In this document: positions 7,532 to 17,253 of the stretch, one piece after another
How the letters are laid out: each line of letters opens with the position of its first letter
How positions within the stretch are numbered: position 1 is the first letter of the stretch
Origin: Caulobacterales bacterium 32-69-10
GTDB lineage: Bacteria; Pseudomonadota; Alphaproteobacteria; Caulobacterales; Caulobacteraceae
Assembly: GCA_002280485.1 (NCBI GenBank)
Contig: NCED01000045.1
Location: 1-21,693, forward strand
Direction: 5' to 3'
DNA length: 21,693 bases
Notes under the pieces: generated by a model
What the model saw: only the letters and a program-made list of their open reading frames with translations
Database searches by the model: none
What the model was told of the DNA's origin: nothing
Position numbers and translations under genes: made by a program

Positions 7532-8513
7532 TCAGATCAGCTCGACATCCACGTGGTGGCGCGCCTTGACCATGTCGTAGCGGGCGGGCGTTACCGGCGG
7601 CGGCAGGTCGATCATCCGCTGCACGGCGGCCCGGGCGCGGTCGGCCACGGCCGGATCGACGTTCACCTCGTAACGATCGTAGAGCAGGGCCTCGTAGATG
7701 TTCTGCAGGCTGATCCGCTTCATGTGCGGGCACAGGTTGCAGGGACGCACGAACTCGGTGTCCGGCGCGTCCACCGCCACATTGTCGGCCATGGAGCATT
7801 CGGTGATCAGCACCACCTGCTTGGGCTTCCGCTTGGCCACATAGTCGGTCATGGCGGCGGTGGAGCCGGTGAAGTGCGAGGCCTCGATCACGTCGGTCGG
7901 GCATTCCGGGTGCGCCAGGATCTCGGCGTTCGGATAGGCCTCGCGCAGGTCGAGGATGTCCTGACCGGTGAAACGCTCGTGCACCTCGCAGCGGCCCTGC
8001 CAGGCGATGATCTTGATGTCGGTCTGGCGCGCCACGTTGCGGGCCAGGAACTCGTCGGGGATGAGGATCACCCGGTCGGTCCCCCACAGGGCGGCGGCCT
8101 GTTCGACCACCTGCACCGCATTGGCCGAGGTGCAGCAGATGTCGGTCTCGGCCTTCACATCGGCCGTGGTGTTCACATAGGTGACTCTCGGCCATGAAGT
8201 GCACGCCGGCCTGGACGATGATCGCGGCGTCGCAGTTCGCGGCCTCGCGGGCCAGCCCCAGGCTGTCGCCCACATAGTCGCCCACGCCGTGGAAGATCTC
8301 CGAGGTCATGTAGTTGTGGGCCAGGATGACGGCGTTCTTCTCGCGCTTCAGCCGGTTGATCTCCGCGATCAACGGGGCTTGGACCCGCCACTCCAGCGGA
8401 GTCGTCCGCTCCTGGAGCTTGTCCCACAGGCCCTGCGTTTCGCGCTCCACCTGCGGGGTGAACAGCAGCGGCGCGGGCGTCGCAGGGGCTTCGATCAGGA
8501 AACCGTCGTGCAC
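7532..8513 (-). pseudogene. nadA: Quinolinate synthase, internal deletion with frameshift
   Basis: NadA is a [4Fe-4S] enzyme that condenses iminoaspartate with dihydroxyacetone phosphate to quinolinate. The start is GTG 8513-8511 with AAGGAGA upstream. The first 109 residues read normally ([47 protein letters not shown]). At about 8186 the frame is lost. The C-terminal 217 residues continue in another frame: [20 protein letters not shown], then [22 protein letters not shown] and [10 protein letters not shown]. Roughly 43 residues expected between FMAE and VTYVN are missing, including the AGCSL segment that carries one of the three cluster cysteines; the other two (HPEC, CNxCPHM) remain. As written the enzyme could not be active. 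Confidence 0.9.
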
Positions 8514-8523
8514 GGGCGTCTCC

Positions 8524-8544
8524 TTATGCTCATAATGAGCATTA
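8524..8544. promoter_or_regulatory. Palindromic operator candidate 1 upstream of nadA
   Basis: TTATGCTCA and TGAGCATTA flank a central TAA, a near-perfect dyad with half-site TTATGCTCA. It lies 10 nt upstream of the nadA GTG, next to the Shine-Dalgarno, where a bound repressor would block transcription. It shares its length and arm sequence with the site at 8590-8610. A NAD-responsive repressor of the NadQ or NrtR type is the obvious candidate; none is encoded in the window. Confidence 0.65.
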
Positions 8545-8589
8545 CTAGCGCCGCAAAAAACGCCGGGGAAGCGAGACCCTCGGCGGGAC

Positions 8590-8610
8590 TTATGCTGCGG
8601 TTGAGCATAA
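8590..8610. promoter_or_regulatory. Palindromic operator candidate 2 upstream of nadA
   Basis: TTATGCTGC and TGAGCATAA are separated by GGT, giving the same 21-bp frame as candidate 1. The outer 7 bases of each half match the shared half-site exactly; the outer symmetry also extends by one base pair (8589 with 8611). The centres of the two sites are 66 bp apart. A partial third match (CATAATGAG, 8652-8660) sits just before the end of the next gene. Confidence 0.6.
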
Positions 8611-8666
8611 GCGTCCTTTTCATATAGGCGTCACAGTCGGTTGCGCCAAGGCATAATGAGATGATT

Positions 8667-9494
8667 TCAGGCCGCCGCCTTGCCGAACGCCGGATTGCGG
8701 CGGTGCAGGCCCGCGCCGCCCCGCGCCGGCTCGAAGGCCTCAGGCAGGGCCGCAGCCTCGCCGGCGCCCAGCATCAGGCACCCGTCCGGGGCCAGGATCC
8801 CGGCCAGCCGCTTCAGCACCTGCTGGCGCGGCGCGGCGTCGAAATAGCTCAGTACATTGCGGCACAGGATGATGTCGAACCGACCCAGCTTGGCGAAGTC
8901 GTTCATCAGGTTGAGCCGGCCCCAGCGCACCGATTGGCGCAGGCGGGCTGAAGCCTGCCAGTTGTCGCCGACCTTGTCGAAGTGGCGCAGCAACAGCCGG
9001 ATCGGCAGGCCGCGCTGCACCTCGAACTGGGTGTAGAGGCCGGACTGGGCCTTCTCCAGCCCGCGGGCGGACAGGTCGGTGGCCAGGATCTCGAGCTGCA
9101 GCTTGGGGAACCGGGCGGAGTACTCCTCGGCCATGATGGCCAGGGAGTAGGCCTCCTGGCCGGTGGAGCAGCCGGCGCACCACACACGCACCTTGCCCTC
9201 CGGCCGGTTGGCGGCCAGTTCGGGCAGCACATCGTCGCGCAGATGGTCAAAGGCGACCCGGTCGCGGAAGAAGCTGGTCTCGGGGGTGGCCAGGGCCTCG
9301 ACGGCGCTTCTGGCCAGCGGCTCCTCCGGCGCGGCGCGCAGGCGCGCCACCAGGCCCTCGACCGTCGGCTCGCCCTCGCGGCGGGCAAGGGTGGCCAGGC
9401 GGCTCTCCACGAAGAAGGCGCGCTCCGGCCCCAGCATCAGCCCGGCCTTGGCGCGGGCGAGGGCGGCGACAAAAATCAGGTCGTCCGGCTTCAC
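8667..9494 (-). CDS. cheR: Chemotaxis-type protein-glutamate methyltransferase CheR
   Basis: A 275-residue CheR, which transfers methyl groups from SAM to glutamates of chemoreceptors. The N-terminal helical domain holds the signature TPETSFFRD near residue 70. The SAM-binding loop is VWCAGCSTGQEAYSLAIM near 104-121, followed by LEILATDLSARGLEKAQSG and the family motif CRNVLSYFD near 211-219. Length is normal. It starts with GTG at 9494-9492, overlapping the stop of the receiver gene (GTGA). No chemoreceptor, cheB or cheW is nearby, so its target may lie elsewhere or be something other than a flagellar chemoreceptor. Confidence 0.94.
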   Translation of the reverse strand: MKPDDLIFVAALARAKAGLMLGPERAFFVESRLATLARREGEPTVEGLVARLRAAPEEPLARSAVEALATPETSFFRDRVAFDHLRDDVLPELAANRPEGKVRVWCAGCSTGQEAYSLAIMAEEYSARFPKLQLEILATDLSARGLEKAQSGLYTQFEVQRGLPIRLLLRHFDKVGDNWQASARLRQSVRWGRLNLMNDFAKLGRFDIILCRNVLSYFDAAPRQQVLKRLAGILAPDGCLMLGAGEAAALPEAFEPARGGAGLHRRNPAFGKAAA

Positions 9495-9856
9495 AACAGG
9501 CCGGCCTGGGCGAACTTCGCCTCGATGATGTCGCCGTCGAAGGGCTTCATGATGTACTCGTCGGCGCCGCCGTCGAGGGCCTCGGCGATGCGCTCGGGCT
9601 CGTTCTCGCTGGTGCAGAACACCACCACGGGGGCCTCTCCGCCGGGCTCGGCGCGCAGGCGGCGCACGAACTCCAGCCCATCCATCACCGGCATGGCCCA
9701 GTCGAGCAGGATGGCGTCGGGCATGGCCGCACGACAGAACACCAGCGCCTCCATGCCGTCGCCGGCCTCGGCGATCTCGAAGTCGAGCCCCTCCAGGATG
9801 CGGCGCGCGACCTTGCGCACCACCCGGCTGTCGTCGACCACGAGGCAGATTTTCAC
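9491..9856 (-). CDS. Single-domain response regulator (CheY-like receiver)
   Basis: A stand-alone receiver of 121 residues. The acidic pocket D8-D9, the phospho-acceptor D52 (in LLDWAMPVMDG), the switch threonine T82 (CTSENE) and K104 (in MKPFD) are all present. There is no output domain. The start is GTG 9856-9854, chosen because GGGAGG lies upstream with good spacing. It lies 11 bp after the CheA-like kinase and overlaps cheR at its stop. It is probably phosphorylated by that kinase and may act by protein-protein contact like CheY. Confidence 0.93.
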   Translation of the reverse strand: MKICLVVDDSRVVRKVARRILEGLDFEIAEAGDGMEALVFCRAAMPDAILLDWAMPVMDGLEFVRRLRAEPGGEAPVVVFCTSENEPERIAEALDGGADEYIMKPFDGDIIEAKFAQAGLL

Positions 9857-9867
9857 CAGCGCCTCCC

Positions 9868-10926
9868 TCAAGCGGCCACGCGGCTGCGGGCCGCGGGCGT
9901 GGCGAGGACGGCGGCGGGCAGCCGGATGACGAAGCGGGCGCCCTGGCCGGGGACGGAGTTCAGCGCCACCGTGCCGCCGAGGCTCTCGACCTCGCGGCGG
10001 ACCAGTTCGAGGCCGAGGCCCCGGCCCGACAGGGCGGTGACCGCTTCGGCGGTGGTGACGCCGGACGCAAAGATCAGAGATTGCGCCTCGGCGTCGCTGA
10101 GGGAGGCGGCGCCCTCGCGATCCAGCCGGCCGGAGGCGACGCATCCCTCGCGGATCAGCGCCGGGTCGACGCCCCGGCCGTCGTCGGACAGTTCGATGGT
10201 CGCCCCGTCTTGCGCCTGGTGGACGGACAGTCGCAGCAGGGCGCGGGCCGGCTTGCCGGCGGCCCGGCGCTCCGACGGGGTCTCGATGCCGTGGTCGCAG
10301 GCGTTGCGGACCATGGCGATGAGGGCCGTGCGCAGGGGCGGCGTGGCGGCCTGGACGATACGCACATCGTCGCCGCCGACCATCAGTTCGATGCGCTTGC
10401 CCAGCCGGTCGCCGAGCGCCCGGGCTAGGGTGTCGAGGCCCGACCACGGCGCGCACACCCGTCGGTCCGATACGATGGCGGCGGCGCTCAGCGAAGATGG
10501 CAAGGCCGCGGGCGGGAAGGCTTCGATGGGCCGGCTGGAGCGGCCGCTCAGGCCCACTGCGGTCTCTTCGATCAGCGCGACCAGATCGCCGTCGTCGCCG
10601 GCAGGCTCTCCTTGCGCCTCGGCGGCGCGGTCGAACAAGTCGGCCATGCGCCCGACCATGGCGGCTAAAGGCGCGACAGCGGCGGCGGATACCGGAGCGG
10701 CGGCCTGCGAGATGGCGGCCAGCAGGGTCTCGCCGGCATGGGCCAGGGCCTCGGCGCGGGCGAAGCCGACGAAGCCGCACACGCCCTTCAGCCCGTGCAG
10801 CCGGCGCAGCATCTCGGCCATGGCGGCGCGATCCGAGCGGTCGACGGCCAGGCGCGCCAGCCCGGCCTGCAGCCCGCCCAGGCTGTCAGCCGCCTCGCAC
10901 ACGAAGTCTGAAACCAGATCGTCCAT
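9868..10926 (-). CDS. Short CheA-like histidine kinase: HPt plus HATPase, no CheW-like domain
   Basis: A 352-residue protein read from ATG 10926-10924; an upstream GTG would add only 9 residues. Residues ~1-110 form a CheA P1/HPt domain with phospho-histidine H44 (RRLHGLKGVCGF). After a short linker comes a CheA-type ATPase: the N box VRNACDHGIETPSERR, DDGRGVD, GRGLGLELVRREVESLGG and VPGQGARFVIRLP. The protein ends about 15 residues later, so the P5 CheW-like domain that couples CheA to receptors is missing, and the dimerisation segment is also hard to find. It therefore looks like a receptor-independent relative of CheA. It lies downstream of chpT and just upstream of its likely receiver partner. 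Confidence 0.88.
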   Translation of the reverse strand: MDDLVSDFVCEAADSLGGLQAGLARLAVDRSDRAAMAEMLRRLHGLKGVCGFVGFARAEALAHAGETLLAAISQAAAPVSAAAVAPLAAMVGRMADLFDRAAEAQGEPAGDDGDLVALIEETAVGLSGRSSRPIEAFPPAALPSSLSAAAIVSDRRVCAPWSGLDTLARALGDRLGKRIELMVGGDDVRIVQAATPPLRTALIAMVRNACDHGIETPSERRAAGKPARALLRLSVHQAQDGATIELSDDGRGVDPALIREGCVASGRLDREGAASLSDAEAQSLIFASGVTTAEAVTALSGRGLGLELVRREVESLGGTVALNSVPGQGARFVIRLPAAVLATPAARSRVAA

Positions 10927-11005
10927 CACCCTGCCGTCGCGGGGGGGAGCCACCGGCGCAAGAACGCCTGGGCCCGGCCCCGCGAAAGCTTATGGGCGCC
11001 CCAGG

Positions 11006-11743
11006 TTAAGGAGCGGTGGATTGCTCTGCAGTCGCCGGCACCCGCGCGCGCAGCATCACCCGCTCTTCGGTGATCGAATGGTCGATCGATCCGCCGGCCG
11101 CCTTGACCAGGGCGTAGAGGTAATAGGCCTGGACCCAGTGCCCCCCCAGCCCTTCGGCCAGCTTCTCGCCGCGCAGCCCCGAGATGACTTCGGGACGCAG
11201 GCGCGAGCGCGGGCCCTGGGCCTCAACGCCGATCAGGATGAAGTCGCCCTGTTCGCCGGCCACGATCCTGGCGGTCCCGCCCGTAGGCAAGGCGCCGGCG
11301 GCCAGCTGGGCCAGATTGAGCAGCGCCCGGGCGGCGGGCTTGTTGAGGGTCGGGACCTCAACCGCCCAGTCGAGATCGGGACGGACATGGTCGTAGACGC
11401 CGCGGGTCAGCTTCTCCAGCTCGCGGGTGTCGAAGGTCTCGGCCGAGGCCGACGCCCCGAAGGCGACGCGGGAGAACGCCAGCAGGGCCACCAGCTTCCT
11501 GGCCGAGGCGCCGATCAGGTTCATGGCGTCGTCGCGCATGTCCTGGGCGGTGGGATCCTCCAGCAGGTCGAGGCCGGAGACAATGGCGCTGGCCGGGCTG
11601 ATGAAGTCGTGGCACAGGCGGGCGGACAGCTGGGCCGCCAGCTCGGCGGCGCTGACCAGTTCGCCCGCGGACCCGCCGCCATCGGGCTCCGGCTGGACCG
11701 CCCAGGCCGAGCCAAGCGACGAGGGGGAAGGCGACTCGCTCAT
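11006..11743 (-). CDS. chpT: Histidine phosphotransferase ChpT
   Basis: A 245-residue ChpT, the dimeric phosphotransferase that passes phosphate from the hybrid kinase CckA to the master cell-cycle regulators CtrA and CpdR in Caulobacter-type bacteria. The dimerisation helix pair carries the phospho-histidine: SARLCHDFISPASAIVSGLD, His at about residue 45, then LEDPTAQDMRDDAMNLIGAS. The C-terminal half is a degenerate Bergerat fold (LNLAQLAAGALPTGGTARI, RLRPEVISGLRGE, LGGHWVQAYYLYALVKAAGG). The frame extends further upstream, but the ATG at 11743 gives the usual short polar N-terminus. It is divergent from DUF3553, with 66 bp shared between them. Confidence 0.92.
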   Translation of the reverse strand: MSESPSPSSLGSAWAVQPEPDGGGSAGELVSAAELAAQLSARLCHDFISPASAIVSGLDLLEDPTAQDMRDDAMNLIGASARKLVALLAFSRVAFGASASAETFDTRELEKLTRGVYDHVRPDLDWAVEVPTLNKPAARALLNLAQLAAGALPTGGTARIVAGEQGDFILIGVEAQGPRSRLRPEVISGLRGEKLAEGLGGHWVQAYYLYALVKAAGGSIDHSITEERVMLRARVPATAEQSTAP

Positions 11744-11809
11744 GGACAGGCTCGCGACACAGCTCAGGATCGGCCGGAACCCTGGCGTGATTGGCCCGCT
11801 ATGGGAAGC

Positions 11810-12007
11810 ATGATCGAAGCCTTCCTCGAACCCGGCGTGCTGGTGCGGCACCCGGGTCAGCCCGACTGGGGCCTGGGCCAGGTCCAGTCCGTGGACGGCC
11901 ACCGGGTCACCGTCAATTTCGACGAAGCCGGCAAGCAGACCATCGACATCCACGAGGTCGGTCTGGAATACGCCGGCCCCGATCCCCGGGCCGATGGGCG
12001 GGATTGA
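11810..12007 (+). CDS. DUF3553 small protein
   Basis: A 65-residue protein starting MIEAFLEPGVLVRHPGQPDW, then GLGQVQSVDGHRVTVNFDEA and GKQTID. It is almost all beta-strand and matches the short DUF3553 family, which resembles the small beta-barrel seen in UvrD/CarD-like proteins. The function is unknown. The ATG at 11810 is preferred because the product then begins directly with the domain; ATG 11801 would add three residues. It is divergent from chpT. The convergent gene at 12023 ends 15 bp after it. Confidence 0.85.
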   Translation: MIEAFLEPGVLVRHPGQPDWGLGQVQSVDGHRVTVNFDEAGKQTIDIHEVGLEYAGPDPRADGRD

Positions 12008-12022
12008 CCCCAAACTGATCCG

Positions 12023-12274
12023 TCAGGGTTCGCCCTCGCCGTCGGTTCCCTGCTCGTCGTCATAGCCGTGACGCGACGAATAGAAGGCCAGCCACATCAG
12101 CCCGCCGCCCAGGGCGGTGACGAGCACGGCGGCCAATCCCATGGCGATCCAGCCGTGGACCCCCATCGGGGTGTCGCCCCCCAGCGTCCAGGCCGCCTGG
12201 AAGCCCCAGACCGCCGCGGCCAGCAGGCCGAGCAGCACGACGATCAGCCACACCCCGCCGGCGGAAAGCTTCAT
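12023..12274 (-). CDS. Two-helix membrane protein of unknown function
   Basis: An 83-residue protein from ATG 12274-12272, with GAGG and AGGA a few bases upstream. Two transmembrane segments are clear: VWLIVVLLGLLAAAVWGF and IAMGLAAVLVTALGGGLMWL. They are joined by a short loop containing GGDTPMGVHGW, and the tail is acidic (YDDEQGTDGEGEP). I do not recognise a named family. The open frame continues 22 codons upstream, but those look non-conserved and lack a ribosome binding site. Confidence 0.72.
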   Translation of the reverse strand: MKLSAGGVWLIVVLLGLLAAAVWGFQAAWTLGGDTPMGVHGWIAMGLAAVLVTALGGGLMWLAFYSSRHGYDDEQGTDGEGEP

Positions 12275-12511
12275 CGTCCTGGCCTCAGCTTTGCAGGGAC
12301 CGCCCCAAGAGCCGCGACGGATCGCCGCGAGGGTGTTCAAAAGCGGTTCTTAGCCGAGATTTAGTCCAGCCCTTACTTGCTTTTAACCAAATCAGTCGGC
12401 CATGGTCATACCTGCGCGAGCCTCTGGGGATCGCTTCTCGCGCCCCATCCATCCCGCGCGTCGGGCTTCGGACCAGAACGGTCCGTCCGGCGCGCTCAAA
12501 CGTAGGGACCG

Positions 12512-13930
12512 ATGTCGCAATTCGATCCGCGCCTGACGCCGACCCGCTATGCGCCCGCCGTCCTGGGCTGTGCAGCCGTCGCCTTCAGCGCCATTCTCGG
12601 AGCCGGCGCCGCCGCCCTCCTGCAGAACAAGGCCGTCAAGGCGCCGCCGGCGCAGACCGCCGCCGCCATCCGGGCCCTTGAGCACCAGGCTTTCGCCGAG
12701 GCCCAGGCCCGTCCAGGCCTGACCGCCGCCGAGTCGATGCCGGTCCGCATCCAGCCGGGCGAGACCTTCGAAGCCGCCGTGCGCCGCACCGGGGTCGCCC
12801 CCGAAGAAGCCCGCACTATCGTCAAGACCCTCGGCGGCGCCTTCGACACTGTAAACATCAAGGCCGGCCTGATGTTCCAGGCCGCCGTCGCCCACCCCCG
12901 CGGCCGCTCGGGCCCGGCCCAGCTGGTCGGCCTGTCCATGCAGACGGGCCCGGCTTCGGCCATCACCCTGTCGCGCACCTTCGACGGCGCCCTGCGCCTG
13001 CGCGAACTGGAAGAGAAGATCCGCGACGAGACAACGGTCGCCCAGGGGGTCATGGAAGGCTCGCTCTACGAGAGCGCCATCAAGGCCGGCGCCTCCTCGT
13101 CGATGGTCGCCCAGGCCGTGAAGCTGTTCGGCCACAAGCTGGACTTCAGCCGCGACATCAAGCCCGGCGACGATTTCACCATGGTGTTCGACCGCAAGGT
13201 CTCGGAATCCGGCAAGACCGTCGACACGGGCGAGCTGCTGTTCGCCGAGATCGGCGCCAAGGGCCAGACCACCCGCTTCTACCGCTTCGACCACGACGGC
13301 CGTTCGGAGTTCTTCGACGAGTTCGGCAAGAACATCCGCGGCTTCCTGCTGCGCACCCCCGTCGACGCCGCCCGTGTCTCCTCGGGCTTCGGCATGCGTC
13401 GCCATCCGATCCTCGGCTACACCCGCATCCATCCCGGCATCGACTTCGCCGCCCCCAGGGGCACGCCGGTCTATGCGGCGGGCGACGGCGTGGTGCTGTC
13501 GGCCGGCCGTGGCGGCGGCTACGGCAACCTGCTGAAGATCAAGCACCAGAGCGGCTGGCAGACCCAGTACGGGCACCTATCGGCCTTCGCCAAGGGCCTG
13601 CGGGCCGGCCAGAAGGTCCGCCAGGGCCAGGTCGTCGCCTACGTGGGCTCGACCGGCCTGTCGACCGGGCCGCATCTCCACTACGAGGTGCTCAAGGGCG
13701 GGACGAAGATCAATCCGAAGGGCGCTTCCATTCCCCAGGGCGTCATCCTGGCCGGTCGCGAGCTCACGGCGTTCAAGGCCAACAAGAACTACATCGACAC
13801 CCTGATCGCCAAGGCCGAGGCGGCGGGCCCCGCACGTCAGCAGGCTTCTCAGCCCGCCAAGCCGGCGCCGGCCGGCAAGCAGCTCGCCTCCCTGACCCTG
13901 CGTCCCCGCATGGACGTCGCCAGGAACTAG
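12512..13930 (+). CDS. M23-family peptidoglycan endopeptidase, membrane-anchored
   Basis: A 472-residue protein. An N-terminal helix (residues ~13-37, YAPAVLGCAAVAFSAILGAG) anchors or exports it to the periplasm. A middle region has a LysM/OapA-like QPGETFEAAVRRTGV and the SLYESAIKAGASSSMVAQAV and FSRDIKPGDDFTMVFDRKV segments common to M23 enzymes of the Csd3/NlpD-like group. The LytM domain has all zinc ligands: H307 and D311 (HPGIDF), then H388 and H390 (GPHLHYEV), with SSGFGMRRHP before it. It should cleave peptide cross-links in peptidoglycan. The tail is Ala/Pro/Gln-rich. The start ATG has only a weak AGGGA. A TTAACC half-site of the CtrA type lies upstream at 12381-12386, but I see no full site. 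Confidence 0.93.
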   Translation: MSQFDPRLTPTRYAPAVLGCAAVAFSAILGAGAAALLQNKAVKAPPAQTAAAIRALEHQAFAEAQARPGLTAAESMPVRIQPGETFEAAVRRTGVAPEEARTIVKTLGGAFDTVNIKAGLMFQAAVAHPRGRSGPAQLVGLSMQTGPASAITLSRTFDGALRLRELEEKIRDETTVAQGVMEGSLYESAIKAGASSSMVAQAVKLFGHKLDFSRDIKPGDDFTMVFDRKVSESGKTVDTGELLFAEIGAKGQTTRFYRFDHDGRSEFFDEFGKNIRGFLLRTPVDAARVSSGFGMRRHPILGYTRIHPGIDFAAPRGTPVYAAGDGVVLSAGRGGGYGNLLKIKHQSGWQTQYGHLSAFAKGLRAGQKVRQGQVVAYVGSTGLSTGPHLHYEVLKGGTKINPKGASIPQGVILAGRELTAFKANKNYIDTLIAKAEAAGPARQQASQPAKPAPAGKQLASLTLRPRMDVARN

Positions 13931-14022
13931 GCGACGGCCGCGGCCTTACAGCATCCGCCTGCACGTTCGGTTCAGGTCCGGTTCAGGCGGTCCAGGCTTC
14001 AATTCGGAAACCCTTAACCACG

Positions 14023-14040
14023 GTGACGCGTTAGCGTCAC
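14023..14040. promoter_or_regulatory. Palindrome upstream of the Gly/Tyr-rich protein gene
   Basis: GTGACGC, a GTTA loop and GCGTCAC form a perfect 7-bp inverted repeat ending 34 bp before the start codon at 14075. A TTAACC (14014-14019) lies just upstream. It could be an operator or a 5'-UTR hairpin. Confidence 0.45.
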
Positions 14041-14074
14041 ATCGTTGGCGGGCGAAGCCGGAAGGAGCCGTCCC

Positions 14075-14494
14075 ATGATCAAGACCAACAAGATTCTCGT
14101 CGCCGCGGTGGCGGCGGTCACCCTCGCTGGCGGCATCGCCGCTGCGTCCGACGCCTCGGCCCAGGGCCGCTACAGACGCGGCGGCGGCAATACCGGCGCG
14201 GCCGTCGCCGCCGGGATCGCGGGGCTCGCCGTCGGGGCGGCCCTCGCCAGCAACCGCGGTTATGGCTACGGCTATGGCCCAGGCTTTAACGGCGGCTATT
14301 ACGGGCCAGGCCCGGTCTATGGCGGCTTTTACGGCCGACCCATCTATGGCCCCCCGGCCCGGTTCGTCGGCCCCGGCTACTACGGCGGCCGTGGGTACTA
14401 CGGCGGCGTCTACGGTCGTGGGGTCGGCCGGGCCTGTGTTTTCTGGGACTACGACCGGTGGGGCCGGCCCTTCCAGGTCCGTGGCCGTTGCTAG
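14075..14494 (+). CDS. Secreted Gly/Tyr-rich small protein
   Basis: A 139-residue protein from ATG 14075, with GGAG 7-8 nt before it; an in-frame upstream ATG lacks a site. A signal peptide covers residues ~1-29 (MIKTNKILVAAVAAVTLAGG, likely cut after ASA near DASAQG). After a hydrophobic Ala/Gly patch, residues ~60-115 are repeats of Tyr-Gly with Pro (YGYGYGPG, YYGPGPVYGGFYG, YYGGRGYYGG). The C-terminus holds two cysteines (RACVFWDYDRWGR and the last residue), which could form a disulfide. Function unknown; the composition suggests an envelope or extracellular structural role. A strong terminator follows. Confidence 0.82.
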   Translation: MIKTNKILVAAVAAVTLAGGIAAASDASAQGRYRRGGGNTGAAVAAGIAGLAVGAALASNRGYGYGYGPGFNGGYYGPGPVYGGFYGRPIYGPPARFVGPGYYGGRGYYGGVYGRGVGRACVFWDYDRWGRPFQVRGRC

Positions 14495-14511
14495 CGCTTC
14501 AGAACTGATCA

Positions 14512-14536
14512 GGGCGGGCCTAAGGCCCGCCCTTTT
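14512..14536 (+). terminator. Rho-independent terminator
   Basis: GGGCGGGCC (14512-14520), the loop TAA and GGCCCGCCC (14524-14532) form a 9-bp GC stem followed by TTTT. It sits 18 bp after the stop of the Gly/Tyr-rich gene and ends that transcript. clpB ends on the other strand at 14569. Confidence 0.9.
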
Positions 14537-14568
14537 CCGTTCAGCCTGACGGCCGCGCTGCCGCAGGC

Positions 14569-17154
<2,586 letters not shown>

Positions 17155-17173
17155 AGGATCCCCTTTTGGGCGG

Positions 17174-17198
17174 TACTGGGCCCCCTGCCTTGATCAAG
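17174..17198 (-). promoter_or_regulatory. Possible heat-shock (RpoH-type) promoter of clpB
   Basis: On the minus strand CTTGATC (17198-17192) is followed after 11 nt by CCCAGTA (17180-17174), about 20 bp before the clpB start. The pattern resembles the sigma-32 form CTTGAA with a CCCCAT-like -10, but the -10 match is partial, and CTTGATCAAG is itself a palindrome. Confidence 0.3.
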
Positions 17199-17205
17199 CA
17201 CAAGG

Positions 17206-17244
17206 GGCCACACCCGGGGATGTAGTGTGGCCGTTTCGCCACAC
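17206..17244. repeat. Three alternating complementary octamers between sodC and clpB
   Basis: GGCCACAC (17206-17213), GTGTGGCC (17225-17232) and GCCACAC (17238-17244) let the middle copy pair with either neighbour. Read on the minus strand, the hairpin nearest sodC ends only 10 bp after its stop, and the alternative hairpin faces clpB. There is no U-tract. Confidence 0.6.
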
Positions 17245-17253
17245 AAGCCAAAG

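Noticed and set aside
9899..12007. 702-codon plus-strand frame across the kinase and chpT
   Set aside because: Only its last ~65 codons (DUF3553) are real; the rest is Ser/Arg/Pro-rich complement of the minus-strand genes.
13931..13960. Terminator after the M23 peptidase gene
   Set aside because: There is a GGCCGCGGCC palindrome but no stem of useful length followed by a T-run.
12370..14020. CtrA binding sites (TTAACC at 12381 and 14014)
   Set aside because: Only half-sites are present; no TTAA-N7-TTAA arrangement was found at either place.
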